This document shows, piece after piece, positions 45,805-55,039 of a DNA stretch of 64,000 bases; the first letter of the stretch is position 1; every line of letters begins with the position of its first letter. The stretch is from Cellulosimicrobium sp. Marseille-Q4280 (lineage in GTDB: Bacteria > Actinomycetota > Actinomycetes > Actinomycetales > Cellulomonadaceae): NCBI RefSeq assembly GCF_943181405.1, contig NZ_CALPBY010000001.1, positions 248,001 through 312,000 on the forward strand, given 5' to 3'. The notes beneath the pieces are model-generated. The model made no database searches, was not told the DNA's origin, and worked only from the letters and a program-made list of their open reading frames with translations. The translations under genes and the position numbers were made by a program.

Positions 45805-45823
45805 TGATGTTAGCCTCACCTAA
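45805..45823 (+). promoter_or_regulatory. Iron box (IdeR/DmdR type)
   Basis: The 19-base site containing TTAGCCTCACCTAA matches 16 of 19 positions of the actinobacterial iron-box consensus. It lies 30 bases before the siderophore-interacting protein gene. Iron-loaded IdeR/DmdR1 would repress both downstream genes. Confidence 0.85.
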
Positions 45824-45852
45824 GCATCGACGGCCATGGACGAGAGGCAGGC

Positions 45853-46692
45853 ATGTCGACCACCCCCACGCAGGCTCCTCGGCGAGCGCGCCCGCAGACC
45901 GTCCTCGACGTCCTCGAGACGACGTGGATCGCGCCGCACATGGTGCGCGTCGTCGCCGGCGGGCCCGGGTTCGCCGCGTTCCAGGGCAACGAGTACACGG
46001 ACAAGTACGTCAAGGTGCTGTTCGCGAAGCCCGAGCTCGGCCTCGAGCCGCCGTACGACGTCGCGGCGCTGCGCGAGACGCTCGCCCCCGAGGACCTTCC
46101 TGTCACCCGCACGTACACCGTCCGCTGGGTCGACGACGCCGCGCAGCGCCTCGCGATCGACTTCGTCGTCCACGGCGACGAGGGCATCGCGGGGCCGTGG
46201 GCAGCGAGCGCTCGGCCGGGGGACCGGATCGTCCTCTCCGGCCCCGGTGGGCTCTACGCCCCGGACCCGGACGTCGACTGGCACCTCCTGGTCGGCGACG
46301 ACTCGGCAGTCCCCGCGATCTCGGCGGCGCTCGAGGCGATGCCGCGCGACGCCGTCGGGCAGGCCTGGATCGAGGTCGCGACCGAGGCGGACGTCCAGGC
46401 GATCGACGCGCCGTCGGGCGTCGAGGTCACCTGGCTCCACCGCGGCGACGCACCCGCCGGGACGACGACGCTCCTGCCCGACGCCGTGCGCGCGGCGCCG
46501 TGGCGCGACGGCCGCGTGCAGATCTTCGCGCACGGCGAGCGCGAGGCGATGAAGGCGCTCCGCCGCGTCTTCGCCCAGCGCGGCGTGCCGCGCGCGGACC
46601 TGTCCCTGTCCGGCTACTGGGCGTACGGACGCGCCGAGGACCGGTTCCAGGCCGAGAAGCGCGAGCCCATCGGTCAGATCTTCGAGGACTGA
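45853..46692 (+). CDS. Siderophore-interacting protein (ferric-siderophore reductase)
   Basis: 279 residues. N-terminal FAD-binding barrel with RTYTVRWVD (flavin motif), DFVVHGDEGIAGPWA and GDRIVLSGPGG. The C-terminal NAD(P)H-binding part ends LSGYWAYGRAEDRFQAEKRE, typical of the ViuB/SIP family. It reduces imported ferric siderophore in the cytoplasm to release iron. An iron box precedes it and the substrate-binding protein gene follows after 8 bases. Confidence 0.93.
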   Translation: MSTTPTQAPRRARPQTVLDVLETTWIAPHMVRVVAGGPGFAAFQGNEYTDKYVKVLFAKPELGLEPPYDVAALRETLAPEDLPVTRTYTVRWVDDAAQRLAIDFVVHGDEGIAGPWAASARPGDRIVLSGPGGLYAPDPDVDWHLLVGDDSAVPAISAALEAMPRDAVGQAWIEVATEADVQAIDAPSGVEVTWLHRGDAPAGTTTLLPDAVRAAPWRDGRVQIFAHGEREAMKALRRVFAQRGVPRADLSLSGYWAYGRAEDRFQAEKREPIGQIFED

Positions 46693-46700
46693 GAGAGACC

Positions 46701-47741
46701 ATGAACGCACTGACCCGCCGCGGCGCCGCCGCGCCCCGCCGCGCCGCCCTCGCGGGCGTCTCGGCCCTCGCCCTGCTGGCCCTCGCGGCCTGCTCCGCCG
46801 ACTCCGGTGACGACACCGGGGACGGCGACGCCGCGCCGTCGGGCACGGAGAGCGCCGCGGGCGAGCAGTTCCCCGTGACGATCGAGACGGCGTTCGGCGA
46901 GGTCGAGATCCCCGAGGAGCCGACGCGCGTCGTCGCGCTCGGCTGGGGAGACGCCGAGACGGCGCTCGCGCTGGGCGTCGAGCCCGTCGGAGCGAGCGAC
47001 TGGCTCGCGTTCGGCGGCGACGGCGTCGGCCCGTGGCTCGCCGACGCCTACACCGAGTCGCCGGAGATCATCGGCACGCTCGAGCCCTCCTACGAGCAGA
47101 TCGCCCTGCTGGACCCCGACGTCATCCTCGACGTGAAGTCGTCGGGCGACCCCGAACGGTACGAGCGCCTCGCGGAGATCGCGCCGACCGTCGGCGTCCC
47201 CGAGGGCGGCGAGGCGTACCTCGCGCCCATGGAGGACCAGGTCTCGATGATCGCCACGGCGCTCGGTCGTGCCGACGCGGGGGAGGACCTGCTCGCCGAG
47301 GTCGACGACGCGTTCGCCGGCGCGCGCGAGGAGAACCCCGACTTCGAGGGGAAGACTGCGGTCATCGGGTCCTACTGGGCCGAGGGCTTCGGGGCGTACG
47401 TGTCGTCGTCGAGCCGCGGGGAGTTCATGCAGAGCCTCGGGTTCGTCACCAAGCCCGAGATCGACGAGGCCGCCGGCGAGGAGTTCTCCGCCAACCTCGG
47501 CACCGAGAATGTCGCCCTGCTCGACGCCGACCTCACCGTGATCCAGCCCATCGGCTTCGAGGCGGCCGACGTCGAGGCGCAGCCCGCGTTCCAGACCGTG
47601 CCGTCCGTCGCCGACGGCCGCTACGTGGTGTTCGACGACAAGGACCTGTCCAACGCGTTCTCGCTCGGCACGCCGACCGCCGTCGTGTACGCGATCGACA
47701 ACGTCGTGCCGCTGTTCGCCGAGGCGCTCGGGGGCAGCTGA
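46701..47741 (+). CDS. Iron-siderophore ABC transporter substrate-binding lipoprotein
   Basis: 346 residues from the ATG at 46701. Lipobox LAAC after a hydrophobic signal (LAGVSALALLALAAC), an acidic linker, then the two-lobe FecB/FepB fold (RVVALGWGDAETALALGVEPVG; YEQIALLDPDVILDVKSSG; NVALLDADLTVIQPIGFEA). It captures ferric siderophore at the cell surface. The permease and ATPase genes are not in the window. A hairpin overlaps its stop codon. Confidence 0.94.
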   Translation: MNALTRRGAAAPRRAALAGVSALALLALAACSADSGDDTGDGDAAPSGTESAAGEQFPVTIETAFGEVEIPEEPTRVVALGWGDAETALALGVEPVGASDWLAFGGDGVGPWLADAYTESPEIIGTLEPSYEQIALLDPDVILDVKSSGDPERYERLAEIAPTVGVPEGGEAYLAPMEDQVSMIATALGRADAGEDLLAEVDDAFAGAREENPDFEGKTAVIGSYWAEGFGAYVSSSSRGEFMQSLGFVTKPEIDEAAGEEFSANLGTENVALLDADLTVIQPIGFEAADVEAQPAFQTVPSVADGRYVVFDDKDLSNAFSLGTPTAVVYAIDNVVPLFAEALGGS

Positions 47742-47773
47742 CCGGTCGGCTGCCGGTCGGCTGCCCGGTCAGC
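47737..47773 (+). terminator. Hairpin at the end of the iron operon
   Basis: GCTGACCGG (47737-47745) and its complement (47765-47773). The left arm includes the stop codon of the substrate-binding protein gene. Confidence 0.45.
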
Positions 47774-47839
47774 CGGGAGGCCGATTCGGTGTCCGGGGCC
47801 CGGACCAGGTATCCTTCCTGGGCCGGTGCACCCGGCGAA

Positions 47840-47926
47840 GGTAGCGTGTCCGAGCGGCCTAAGGAGCACGCCTCGAAAGCGTGTGTGGGTGAAAGTCCAC
47901 CGTGAGTTCGAATCTCACCGCTACCG
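47840..47926 (+). tRNA. tRNA-Ser(CGA)
   Basis: 87 bases. Acceptor arms GGTAGCG and CGCTACC pair fully. The anticodon loop is CTCGAAA with anticodon CGA (reads UCG). It has the long variable arm of class II tRNAs and the T-loop GTTCGAATC. CCA is encoded at 47927-47929. The 3' end is the integration site of the island that follows. Confidence 0.95.
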
Positions 47927-47940
47927 CCACCCGAAGGGCC
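47914..47940 (+). repeat. attL
   Basis: 27 bases running from the T-stem of tRNA-Ser across the CCA end, identical to 55992-56018. Similarity between the two ends continues imperfectly for about 65 bases beyond. Confidence 0.85.
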
Positions 47941-48076
47941 CCACCCGCGAGATTCTGCGGATATGGGGCCCTTCGTCGTACCCGGCCCTCCGCCTTCACT
48001 CCGTTTTGGCCTGTCGAGTGCACCATGAGTGATCCCTCGGGGCGGAGACTGCGGCCAGAGGCGAGCGGTCCTTGAC

Positions 48077-48376
48077 TCAGTCGCCGTTAAACACCAGGTA
48101 GCGATGGGGTCGTTCGGCGACCAGCTCGACCATCTCCTTGAGTTCGTGCAACCCGCGCTCGAGACCAGGCGACGTTCGGGCGATCTGCTCGAGCTCGTCA
48201 GCGACCAGGCGCAGCTGATGGCGGTTGAAGACCGTGTCGTCGTACTCGTCGACGTTCCCGAGGAATGGGAGCCCCTGCCCCGTCGCCACTCGGAGGATGC
48301 CCCCGAGGTCGAGGTTGCCAAGACTGAGCACGGAGCCGCGGTAGTCGCGCACGAGCGCTGTCGTTCCCACGCCCAC
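48077..48376 (-). CDS. Small hypothetical protein next to the integrase
   Basis: About 99 residues from the GTG at 48376. That start is chosen so the gene does not overlap the integrase stop at 48399; the frame is open to 48439. Contents: LSLGNLDLGGILRVATGQGLP, a helix RHQLRLVADELEQIARTSPGL, and a helical end KEMVELVAERPHRYLVFNGD. No family recognised. It is the gene nearest attL. Confidence 0.6.
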   Translation of the reverse strand: MGVGTTALVRDYRGSVLSLGNLDLGGILRVATGQGLPFLGNVDEYDDTVFNRHQLRLVADELEQIARTSPGLERGLHELKEMVELVAERPHRYLVFNGD

Positions 48377-48398
48377 AAGTGTGCCAACGAGGCGTCGT

Positions 48399-49607
48399 TC
48401 ATGGCAGATCACGGTCCACGGCGACCGCCTGGGTGACAAGCTGGTCGATCACTGTCCGCAGGTCCGGGGCGACGTGGGTGCGCTTCACGTAGTGCCTGAC
48501 GGTCGTGCCCTTGTCGGAGTGGCCGAGCAGCACCGTGGCGTTCCCGATCGTCGTCGAGTTCGCGGCCTGGGTCGCGACGGTGTGTCGGAAGTCGTGCGGA
48601 GTCACCCTGGTGCCTATGGCCAGCTGGGCGTCGCGGAGCTGGTCACGAATTCGGCTGGGGGAGCGGGGCGTGCCCCGCGTGGACGGGAACACCAGCTCGT
48701 CGGGCCCGCCGTCGAGGCCGACGTCCAGTGCCTCGGTGATCGACGCGACGACGAAGGCCGGCAACGTGATCGTCCGGCGGGACGAGTCCGACTTCGGCTT
48801 GCCCTGCCGCACGAGCCGACCCTCGGCCCGGACGACCGTCCCGGTCACCGTGAGCGTCGGGACCTCCGCGCCGAGGTCGACGTCCGCCTCACGCAGCGCC
48901 AGGCACTCGGCGATCCGCAGCCCGGTGCCGAGCATCGTGTCGACGATCTGCGGCAGGAGCGTGACATTGCGACGGCCACGGGGCAGCGCAGGTCGGTTCT
49001 CCCATTCGCGGACGGCCTTGCGCAGCAGCGTGATGTCCTCGAGCCCGAGCGTGCGGACTTCGGCTCGTCGCGGCTTGCGTACGGTCACCGCGTCGCGGAC
49101 CGGGTTGAACGGTGCCGCGCCGTAGCGGACGCACATCAGCATGACCTGGGACATGACGTTGCGTGCCTGCCGCGCGGTGTCGTACTTCTGCGCCGTGCTC
49201 AGCGCCATGAGCACGCGGTTCACCGCGACGGGTGTGATCTCCCGAACGCGCAGCGCTCCGAACGCGGGTCGCAGGTCCCGTTCGAGGACACCTCGGTACG
49301 TCTCCAGCGACTGCGTCGTTATCTGTCCCTCAACGCGCTTCTCGGCGACCCAGTGGTCGAAGACGATGCCCATGCGCGTCGCAGGGGTGACCTTCGCCGT
49401 CCCGGTGACCGCGGCCTCCGTACTGGCACGGTGCAGCCTGTCCTCGAGCGCGCGCTGAGCGGCCGCTCCGGATCGGCCTCGAGCTTCGACGGTCCGGAGG
49501 TTCCCGGCGAGGTCGCGAAACCTCGCCCGTGCGCGCCACGTACCGGGGGAGATCTCCGTCCGTGTGATCCGGCCCCAGCGGCCAGGCTCGATCGGCGTGC
49601 GTGCCAT
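48399..49607 (-). CDS. int: Tyrosine recombinase (integrase)
   Basis: 402 residues. An N-terminal AP2-like arm-binding part is followed by a SAM-like core-binding domain (IVFDHWVAEKRVEGQITTQSLETY) and the catalytic domain: Arg231 in GTGLRIAECL, Lys near 270, His338-x2-Arg341 in HDFRHTVATQ, His363 in LLGHSDKG and Tyr373 in RHYV. All active-site residues are present. It catalyses recombination at the tRNA-Ser 3' end 470 bases away. The excisionase gene ends 4 bases upstream of its start. Confidence 0.95.
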   Translation of the reverse strand: MARTPIEPGRWGRITRTEISPGTWRARARFRDLAGNLRTVEARGRSGAAAQRALEDRLHRASTEAAVTGTAKVTPATRMGIVFDHWVAEKRVEGQITTQSLETYRGVLERDLRPAFGALRVREITPVAVNRVLMALSTAQKYDTARQARNVMSQVMLMCVRYGAAPFNPVRDAVTVRKPRRAEVRTLGLEDITLLRKAVREWENRPALPRGRRNVTLLPQIVDTMLGTGLRIAECLALREADVDLGAEVPTLTVTGTVVRAEGRLVRQGKPKSDSSRRTITLPAFVVASITEALDVGLDGGPDELVFPSTRGTPRSPSRIRDQLRDAQLAIGTRVTPHDFRHTVATQAANSTTIGNATVLLGHSDKGTTVRHYVKRTHVAPDLRTVIDQLVTQAVAVDRDLP

Positions 49608-49610
49608 GCC

Positions 49611-49838
49611 TCAGCCCGCCGTGCCGGAGTCGGTCACGCGGTCGAGCCACTGCTCGACGTCGGTCGGCCGGTACCGGAGCCGCGCCCCGACCCGCACGAC
49701 CTTGGGGCCGCCGCCCCGGCTGGACCACGCGTACACGCAGTGCAGCGTCACGCCGAGGTGCTCGGCCAGCTCCTCGGGCGTCATGAGGCGTCGGCGGGTC
49801 GTCGCGCCCTCGATCTGGCTCACGCTGGTGGTGCTCAT
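49611..49838 (-). CDS. Excisionase-like helix-turn-helix protein
   Basis: 75 residues with a MerR-like winged helix: LMTPEELAEHLGVTLHCVYAWSS and RVGARLRYRPTDVEQWLDRV. It matches the Xis proteins of AICEs, which bias the integrase toward excision. The stop is 4 bases before the integrase start on the same strand, so both come from one message. Confidence 0.9.
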   Translation of the reverse strand: MSTTSVSQIEGATTRRRLMTPEELAEHLGVTLHCVYAWSSRGGGPKVVRVGARLRYRPTDVEQWLDRVTDSGTAG

Positions 49839-50048
49839 GGTGGTTCCCCCTACGTCGTCGTGATGATGGGTGATCTGTTCTCGTGCCGTCGTAGCGGCGC
49901 GGTTCCGTAAAGGCCTGTTGGCGGCCAGATTCGGCGGTCTACGCTCTCCTCGAACCCGCCCAAGGCGGCCTACCCGGTAACAGCGCGTCCAGCCCGCAGT
50001 GTGGAGAGGGTGGCAGCCCGTTCAAGCCGGGCCGGGTCCGGGAGACCC

Positions 50049-50813
50049 TCACGCTGCGGGCGTGATCGGGACTCCGCCCTGTTGAGGGATGCGCAGCCCC
50101 AGTCGTTGGCCGGCTCCCTTCTGTGCCTTCCACTGCGCGTACTCGCGGGCGCGTGCTGCGGCCGCGTCGGCCAGTGCCTTGTCGCCTGGGTTGGTCCACC
50201 CGGAGCCCACGTAGGTCCAGGAGCCGACGACGAGGGTCGTCTCGTCGTCCTCTGCGAGGAGCCGCGTCTCGAGGTCGGCGACGTCCATCGGCGTCCCGTC
50301 GCGCTCGGCGTCGGCCTGAGCCGCTGAAACCGGACCCGAGCACGGCGCAGGCGGCCGAGCGGGATCGAGTAGCGCCGGGACTTGCTCGAGAAGTGGCCGC
50401 GAAAGCCCAGCATGTGCGCCCACTTCGCGAGCAACCGGTAGGGGCTCTCGACGCCACTGCCCGCAGACGCAGCCCTCGTCGTCCTCCGGGTCTGGCCCGG
50501 CGAGGCCGCGACACGCGGTACGGGCGCGCTCGGCGAGCCACCGGCACGTGCGGACCATGCGCTGGTGGTGCGGGCGCGGCATCGCGAGATCGGTCCCCGT
50601 GCCTTTGGTCGAGTACTTCGCGAGGTAGCCGGCCACCTGCTCGGGCCAAAGGTCGTCGGAGCCGTCGTCGTTCTCCGGTACGCCAGTGCGCACGCACCGC
50701 AGGTCGAGCTGCGTACCGAAGCGCAGCACGCGCGGGATGTTAGCGGCAGATACTGGATCGCGGAGGCGGTACCTGCCGCAGCGAACCATGCCATCACGAT
50801 GCGGTCGAGTCAC
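50049..50813 (-). pseudogene. Remnant of a RepSA-type replication initiator
   Basis: Parts of the conserved C-terminal half survive in two frames. Frame 1 has VLRFGTQLDLRCV, WPEQVAGYLAKYSTKGTG and HHQRMVRTCRWLAERA. A second frame then gives SPYRLLAKWAHMLGFRGHFS and KSRRYSIPLG. Frame 1 returns with DDETTLVVGSWTYVGSGWTNPGD. At least two frameshifts and the loss of the N-terminal half mean it cannot encode a working initiator. Its place after int-xis is the AICE order. Confidence 0.8.
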
Positions 50814-51176
50814 GACGCAACGTCCCGGCTCGTCCTAGCGACGGACGGTGTCTATAAACCGATGCAGCACCTCAAAATCGACTCCTGGTCGGAGGTCGCC
50901 GCCAAAGATCGCATCGAACGCGCTTCCTTGCTAAGTGGCCTAAGTCATTGGGAGGCCAATAACGATCCGGGCGGACGAGAACTACCTCGCGCCAAGTGCC
51001 ATGACGATAAAGCCGTCGCCGTCATCCGTCGTCCATAGATCGCTGAAGCGGTGCGACCAGCAATAATTACGACCAATGCACATGGGTAGAAGGCGGGGAC
51101 AAGGCCACAACTTTCGTGGCCGCTCGCCCGTAAAGGGTCGAAATAGAGTGCAAGTGTACGCCGAAACGGGAAGTGA
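50814..51176. other. Gene-free junction of element core and cargo
   Basis: 363 bases of falling G+C with no supported gene, promoter or repeat. It marks where the lower-G+C cargo joins the decayed replication gene. It would contain the 3' untranslated end of the PIN-like gene (stop at 51177). Confidence 0.5.
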
Positions 51177-53162
51177 TCAATTTCGCTGAGCGGCGCCGTT
51201 GACGGATGCAGACTCTGAGGCTGTGCGCTCGTACCAGGCAAGGACGCGGCGGTGCACCGCCGACTGCACGTACCGAAAAACTGATGGCAGACCAATGCCG
51301 AAGAACATGGATGCGAGTGAAACCAGGGAGTATGCCACGACGCACGCTGCGGCGATGAACCCCAGAATTCCACCAAGCGCACTAGTTGACATGAACGGAA
51401 TGGCAAAGACGGCCCCGGTCGTCGCAATAAGTCCAACAAAACTGAGCACCGTGGCGGCGATTACTCGCGATACCTTTCCGGCTACCGCCTGCAACCCAAG
51501 TGCGTGAGCCTCGAGGCGACGAGAGAGTTCTGTACTGTTGGCTTCTGACGCAGTTTGAATTGCAACGATCCGCTGATTGGCAGCTGCCGTGGCCTCGTGA
51601 GCGGTGCGCGCATCCTCGAGTGCTTCCTCTTGGATCGCTCGCCTGGCGCGCTCGAGGACTCTGCGCGCGCTTCCCTCGGTAAAAGCCTCAGGATCTGAGT
51701 GTGTCTCAAGCATTATCAGCGAACGTACTTGTAGGGACTGCCGAAGTAGAACGTAGTCGACCTCCGAAACTCTCTGAGTGACGCGGAGATCCTCGATCTT
51801 CTCCAGATACAATCGCCATACGTGATCCTCGGCGCGCATTATCGAATAGCTGTCAGTGACCAGGTTGCGCACGGGCAAATCCGGCGCCTTGATTTCCTGA
51901 GAGACCCACAGGTGCGTCGTTAGGGCAAAGTCGGGCATGCAGAGTGGAATCGACCCGCGGTCGATCTCGTCGAGTTTCTCAAAGGCCCTACCCGCCCTAA
52001 CAAGAGCCATGTTGTGGGTTACGAAGATTGCGCTCGTCCGGTGGAGCGTCGTGGCGGATCGACCGCGTCGTAGGCGGTAGATTGCCGTGATCGAGCCCAG
52101 GTCTTTCTGGCGTGCGCTGGAACTGCTGTAGTTCACATGTTCCTGAAGCGTCCGTTCGAGAAGGTCTTCATCCAGAGTAAGCGCCGCTACGTGAGCTGGT
52201 TTAACTCGCACTTCGACGCCTATCGCGTCAAGCCGATCCTCCAAGCTGTCTGATAGCGCGATGACGTCGGTGACCTCCCAGCCCGCTGAGACCATGTATT
52301 CTGACGTCTCACCATAGTATCTCGCGGTTCCCCGCCTTACAATCTCCGTACAAGCGGCAAGTATCCCGCGGATCTCCCTGATCGTATGTTCGAAACAGGC
52401 GATCTTTGCCCCGCGGCCTGCTGCGAGGCGCGCGAGGTCCGAGGCGAGGTCCTCGAAGGCTGGGCCGCTGGCCCCGACGAGACGCAGAATGACTGTCGTG
52501 TCGAGATATATGGTCAAGCCGTCGAGTCTTGCGTCAAATTCTGCCGGGTCAGGGAAGTAGAGCGCGGAAGCAATGATGGCTCCCTTTGCGACGTGGGAAA
52601 GATACTCAAAAGCCTGAGCATCTCTTTCCTGCGCCTCGACTACAAAGGAGGCCACCACGAAATCGAGCGGTTCTGAACCATCCTCGATGGGAGGAAGCGA
52701 GGTGTTGTTGACCATTGCCGCAAGGAGGGGGGAGGTGTGGCGCTGGATGAAAGACCATAGCGCGTTGCCAAACTCCTCAGGCGAGACCTTGTGTTCGAAG
52801 ACACGTTCGGCATGGGACGCGCCCTGGTAAATGAGGGCCTCGTACTCCCGGCTAGTTGCTGCCCGAACGCCGCTCAAGTCAAACCTCGCAAGGCGCTCTC
52901 GATCGATGTGCAGGACGCCATGCTGGCGCCTCAAGAGTTCGTTGCGGGCGGCACGACGGCTTATGGTCTGCAGCGCGGCGCCGGGCATGGTGAGGGCGAA
53001 CTCGTCCTCGATCTCTCGTTGTAGCTCGGGTATCGCAACCACGTCGGTGCGTGAGTGGTAGAGCCGGTCAAGCACCATCGGTTCGAACCGGGAGAGGACG
53101 TCGCGTCCGAGGCGATTGGCATCAACAGTCAAGATTGCCATGGAGACTGCGGCGTCGGTCAC
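51177..53162 (-). CDS. Large PIN-like protein with C-terminal membrane anchor
   Basis: 661 residues from the GTG at 53162 (AGGTAGG six bases ahead; an ATG at 53141 is the alternative). An N-terminal part of about 205 residues is helical. A PIN-like nuclease fold follows (residues 217-400): Asp221 in LTIYLDTTVILRLV, Glu in HTIREIRGIL, Asp in QKDLGSITAIY and AIFVTHNMAL. Then come helical and coiled-coil stretches (ARRAIQEEALEDARTAHEAT) and two membrane helices (IAATVLSFVGLIATTGAVFA; GFIAAACVVAYSLVSLASMF). Codon use is visibly less G+C-rich than the host. It is downstream of, and probably co-transcribed with, the SEC-C gene. Role unknown; a membrane-tethered RNase in phage or plasmid defence is my inference. 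Confidence 0.7.
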   Translation of the reverse strand: MTDAAVSMAILTVDANRLGRDVLSRFEPMVLDRLYHSRTDVVAIPELQREIEDEFALTMPGAALQTISRRAARNELLRRQHGVLHIDRERLARFDLSGVRAATSREYEALIYQGASHAERVFEHKVSPEEFGNALWSFIQRHTSPLLAAMVNNTSLPPIEDGSEPLDFVVASFVVEAQERDAQAFEYLSHVAKGAIIASALYFPDPAEFDARLDGLTIYLDTTVILRLVGASGPAFEDLASDLARLAAGRGAKIACFEHTIREIRGILAACTEIVRRGTARYYGETSEYMVSAGWEVTDVIALSDSLEDRLDAIGVEVRVKPAHVAALTLDEDLLERTLQEHVNYSSSSARQKDLGSITAIYRLRRGRSATTLHRTSAIFVTHNMALVRAGRAFEKLDEIDRGSIPLCMPDFALTTHLWVSQEIKAPDLPVRNLVTDSYSIMRAEDHVWRLYLEKIEDLRVTQRVSEVDYVLLRQSLQVRSLIMLETHSDPEAFTEGSARRVLERARRAIQEEALEDARTAHEATAAANQRIVAIQTASEANSTELSRRLEAHALGLQAVAGKVSRVIAATVLSFVGLIATTGAVFAIPFMSTSALGGILGFIAAACVVAYSLVSLASMFFGIGLPSVFRYVQSAVHRRVLAWYERTASESASVNGAAQRN

Positions 53163-53262
53163 CGTATACCTACCTGGCTCAGGCCAAGCGCCTTGTGCGC
53201 CCGGCTAGTCGGATGAGGACGACTCAAGAATGAATATGCGATGACGTGCGCGCGAGGTGAAT

Positions 53263-54711
53263 TCAACGGATGCGAATGGATTCGCAGCAGAACTTGTGCT
53301 TTAGGCCGCTTCCGCAATCGCACGGTCGGTAGTTCCCCTCGACATACCCGCGAACTTCAGGATCTTCACGGCCGGCAGAGAACCAATCTGAGATCGAAGC
53401 GCCCTCAGAAACGCTTACGCTCATGGATGGTTCCGGAGGGATTCCCCACCGGTCACCCATCTGACTCGTGGAAGTCTGCACCCCCGATACCTCTTCGCTA
53501 AATTGCTGCTGGTGCTTGACGAGAGCTGTCCAGATCGGCAGGGAGCTCTTGTCCGTTTTGCGCCCTTCCACATAGGAAGACACCACAGGCACACCCGCGC
53601 CGGCCGCGGTTGCGAGCCCAGGCGTACCAGCCAAGAGATCCACCGTAAAACCTGCCAGAATTCCAAACGAAGAGTTCTTGAGCTTTACTCCAAACTCTCT
53701 CAGAAATCCTGAAGAAGCTGCAGACTCAGCTCTCTCGATGCTAGGGGTGAGAATCTCACGGTCCTGGTCGCGCGCAAAAAGGTCCAGGGCGTCCGCGTCC
53801 CCGACTGGAGCATTCTGGTAAGCGAAGTGGAGATCTCTCCGAAAAGCCCCGAAGGCGTCATCGTCATGTACGCGTGCAATGAGATCCGGTGATAGGCGAG
53901 TAAAGATTGGCATCTTGGACGCCAGCAGCGCTGAGGAGACCTGACCGGAGGGGGACGGGGCGCTGTCCAAACCTTCGGAGGCCAGCCACATTTCGTGTCT
54001 GAATGGGGCGGTATATGTGGCACCCATAGTGGTTGAGATTGCATACTCGCGCGCAAAATAGCGGATAGCGTGACCCTGGGCCCGTAGTAGTTGCTCATTC
54101 CGTTCCCCCCCAACGAAAGCGAATAAGCCTCTAACGTTGTCTTCGGTCGCAAGATCGCTGGGGCTGAATCTGCGAGCGTATGCGTCCATGTCGCCACTAA
54201 GCGCCGTGCTCAACATTTCCCTGAGTTGATCGATCCTATTACGTTCCCGCTTGACGAGTAGCTCGCCTGGTGCGAGCACCACAATGCCGCGATCAATCAG
54301 CGGCTTCAAATATTCGAGTCTTGCTAGGGCGTTCTCCATGAATGCGCGGGTGGCTCGTACGTTCGGCACTCCGTCAGGCCCAAGGAATCCTGGACGCGCG
54401 GACATCATGTGCTCGTTCGTGTACTGTTCGGGTGCGAACCAATCGTAAACCGGATCTCGTACAACAATCTGATCGGTGTAAAGCAGGCTTGTCAACAGTA
54501 GGTCGCCGTGTACTGACCCAAGGTTGGCCGATGGCCATCCGCCTAGGTACGATCTGTGACCCTTCGGTGGTTCGGTATTGATTTGCTCGATGTAGAGTTT
54601 CTGAACCTCTTCTCCAAGCTCGTACAGGGCTGACCCAGGCACGCTCCAGAAACTGCGCGAGTTCCGCAGCGTGAAAAAGTCCGAGATGAGTTCGACGACA
54701 TTCGTTGTCAC
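53263..54711 (-). CDS. SEC-C motif protein of unknown function
   Basis: 482 residues. The first 440 have no recognised domain and are mostly helical (ISDFFTLRNSRSFWSVPG; RSYLGGWPSANLGSVHGDLLLTSLLY at the start). One hydrophobic Gly/Ala stretch (FGILAGFTVDLLAGTPGLATAAGAG) lies near 365. The last 20 residues are a SEC-C zinc motif, Cys464-x-Cys466 and Cys475-Cys476 (RPCDCGSGLKHKFCC), as found at the end of SecA and of many accessory proteins. Low G+C for this genome. First gene of the cargo pair; its stop is about 100 bases before the PIN-like start. Confidence 0.75.
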   Translation of the reverse strand: MTTNVVELISDFFTLRNSRSFWSVPGSALYELGEEVQKLYIEQINTEPPKGHRSYLGGWPSANLGSVHGDLLLTSLLYTDQIVVRDPVYDWFAPEQYTNEHMMSARPGFLGPDGVPNVRATRAFMENALARLEYLKPLIDRGIVVLAPGELLVKRERNRIDQLREMLSTALSGDMDAYARRFSPSDLATEDNVRGLFAFVGGERNEQLLRAQGHAIRYFAREYAISTTMGATYTAPFRHEMWLASEGLDSAPSPSGQVSSALLASKMPIFTRLSPDLIARVHDDDAFGAFRRDLHFAYQNAPVGDADALDLFARDQDREILTPSIERAESAASSGFLREFGVKLKNSSFGILAGFTVDLLAGTPGLATAAGAGVPVVSSYVEGRKTDKSSLPIWTALVKHQQQFSEEVSGVQTSTSQMGDRWGIPPEPSMSVSVSEGASISDWFSAGREDPEVRGYVEGNYRPCDCGSGLKHKFCCESIRIR

Positions 54712-55039
54712 GAGGTGCTCCGTCTATTGCCCAGCCGCTGGTGCGTGGGGGACAGCATAACGATTGCCGCCCCGCGATGAGATCATCCCGCCGGGTGATT
54801 TCCGCGCTCTGGACCATGTACTGGCCCAGGCGCGCGGTGAGAACTTTCCGTACTGGCTCAAGGCGCGGCTTCGCCGCGCATCCGCCGTCCGGCGGGGCCC
54901 CGCGCTCCGCTCGCAAGCTCGCTGGCGCGCACCCCGCCGGATCGCCAGACGTCACGAAGAAGGCGGCTCCGGAGCTGGTCCGGAACCGCCTCACGCCTTG
55001 CACTTCACCCTGCGCGACCTCGCCCGTCGCGACTCGTCT
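54712..55039. other. Gene-free stretch upstream of the cargo pair
   Basis: 328 bases between the SEC-C start and a small ORF. The first part should hold the cargo promoter, but no convincing -35/-10 pair is visible. G+C climbs back to host level from about 54,850. Confidence 0.4.
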
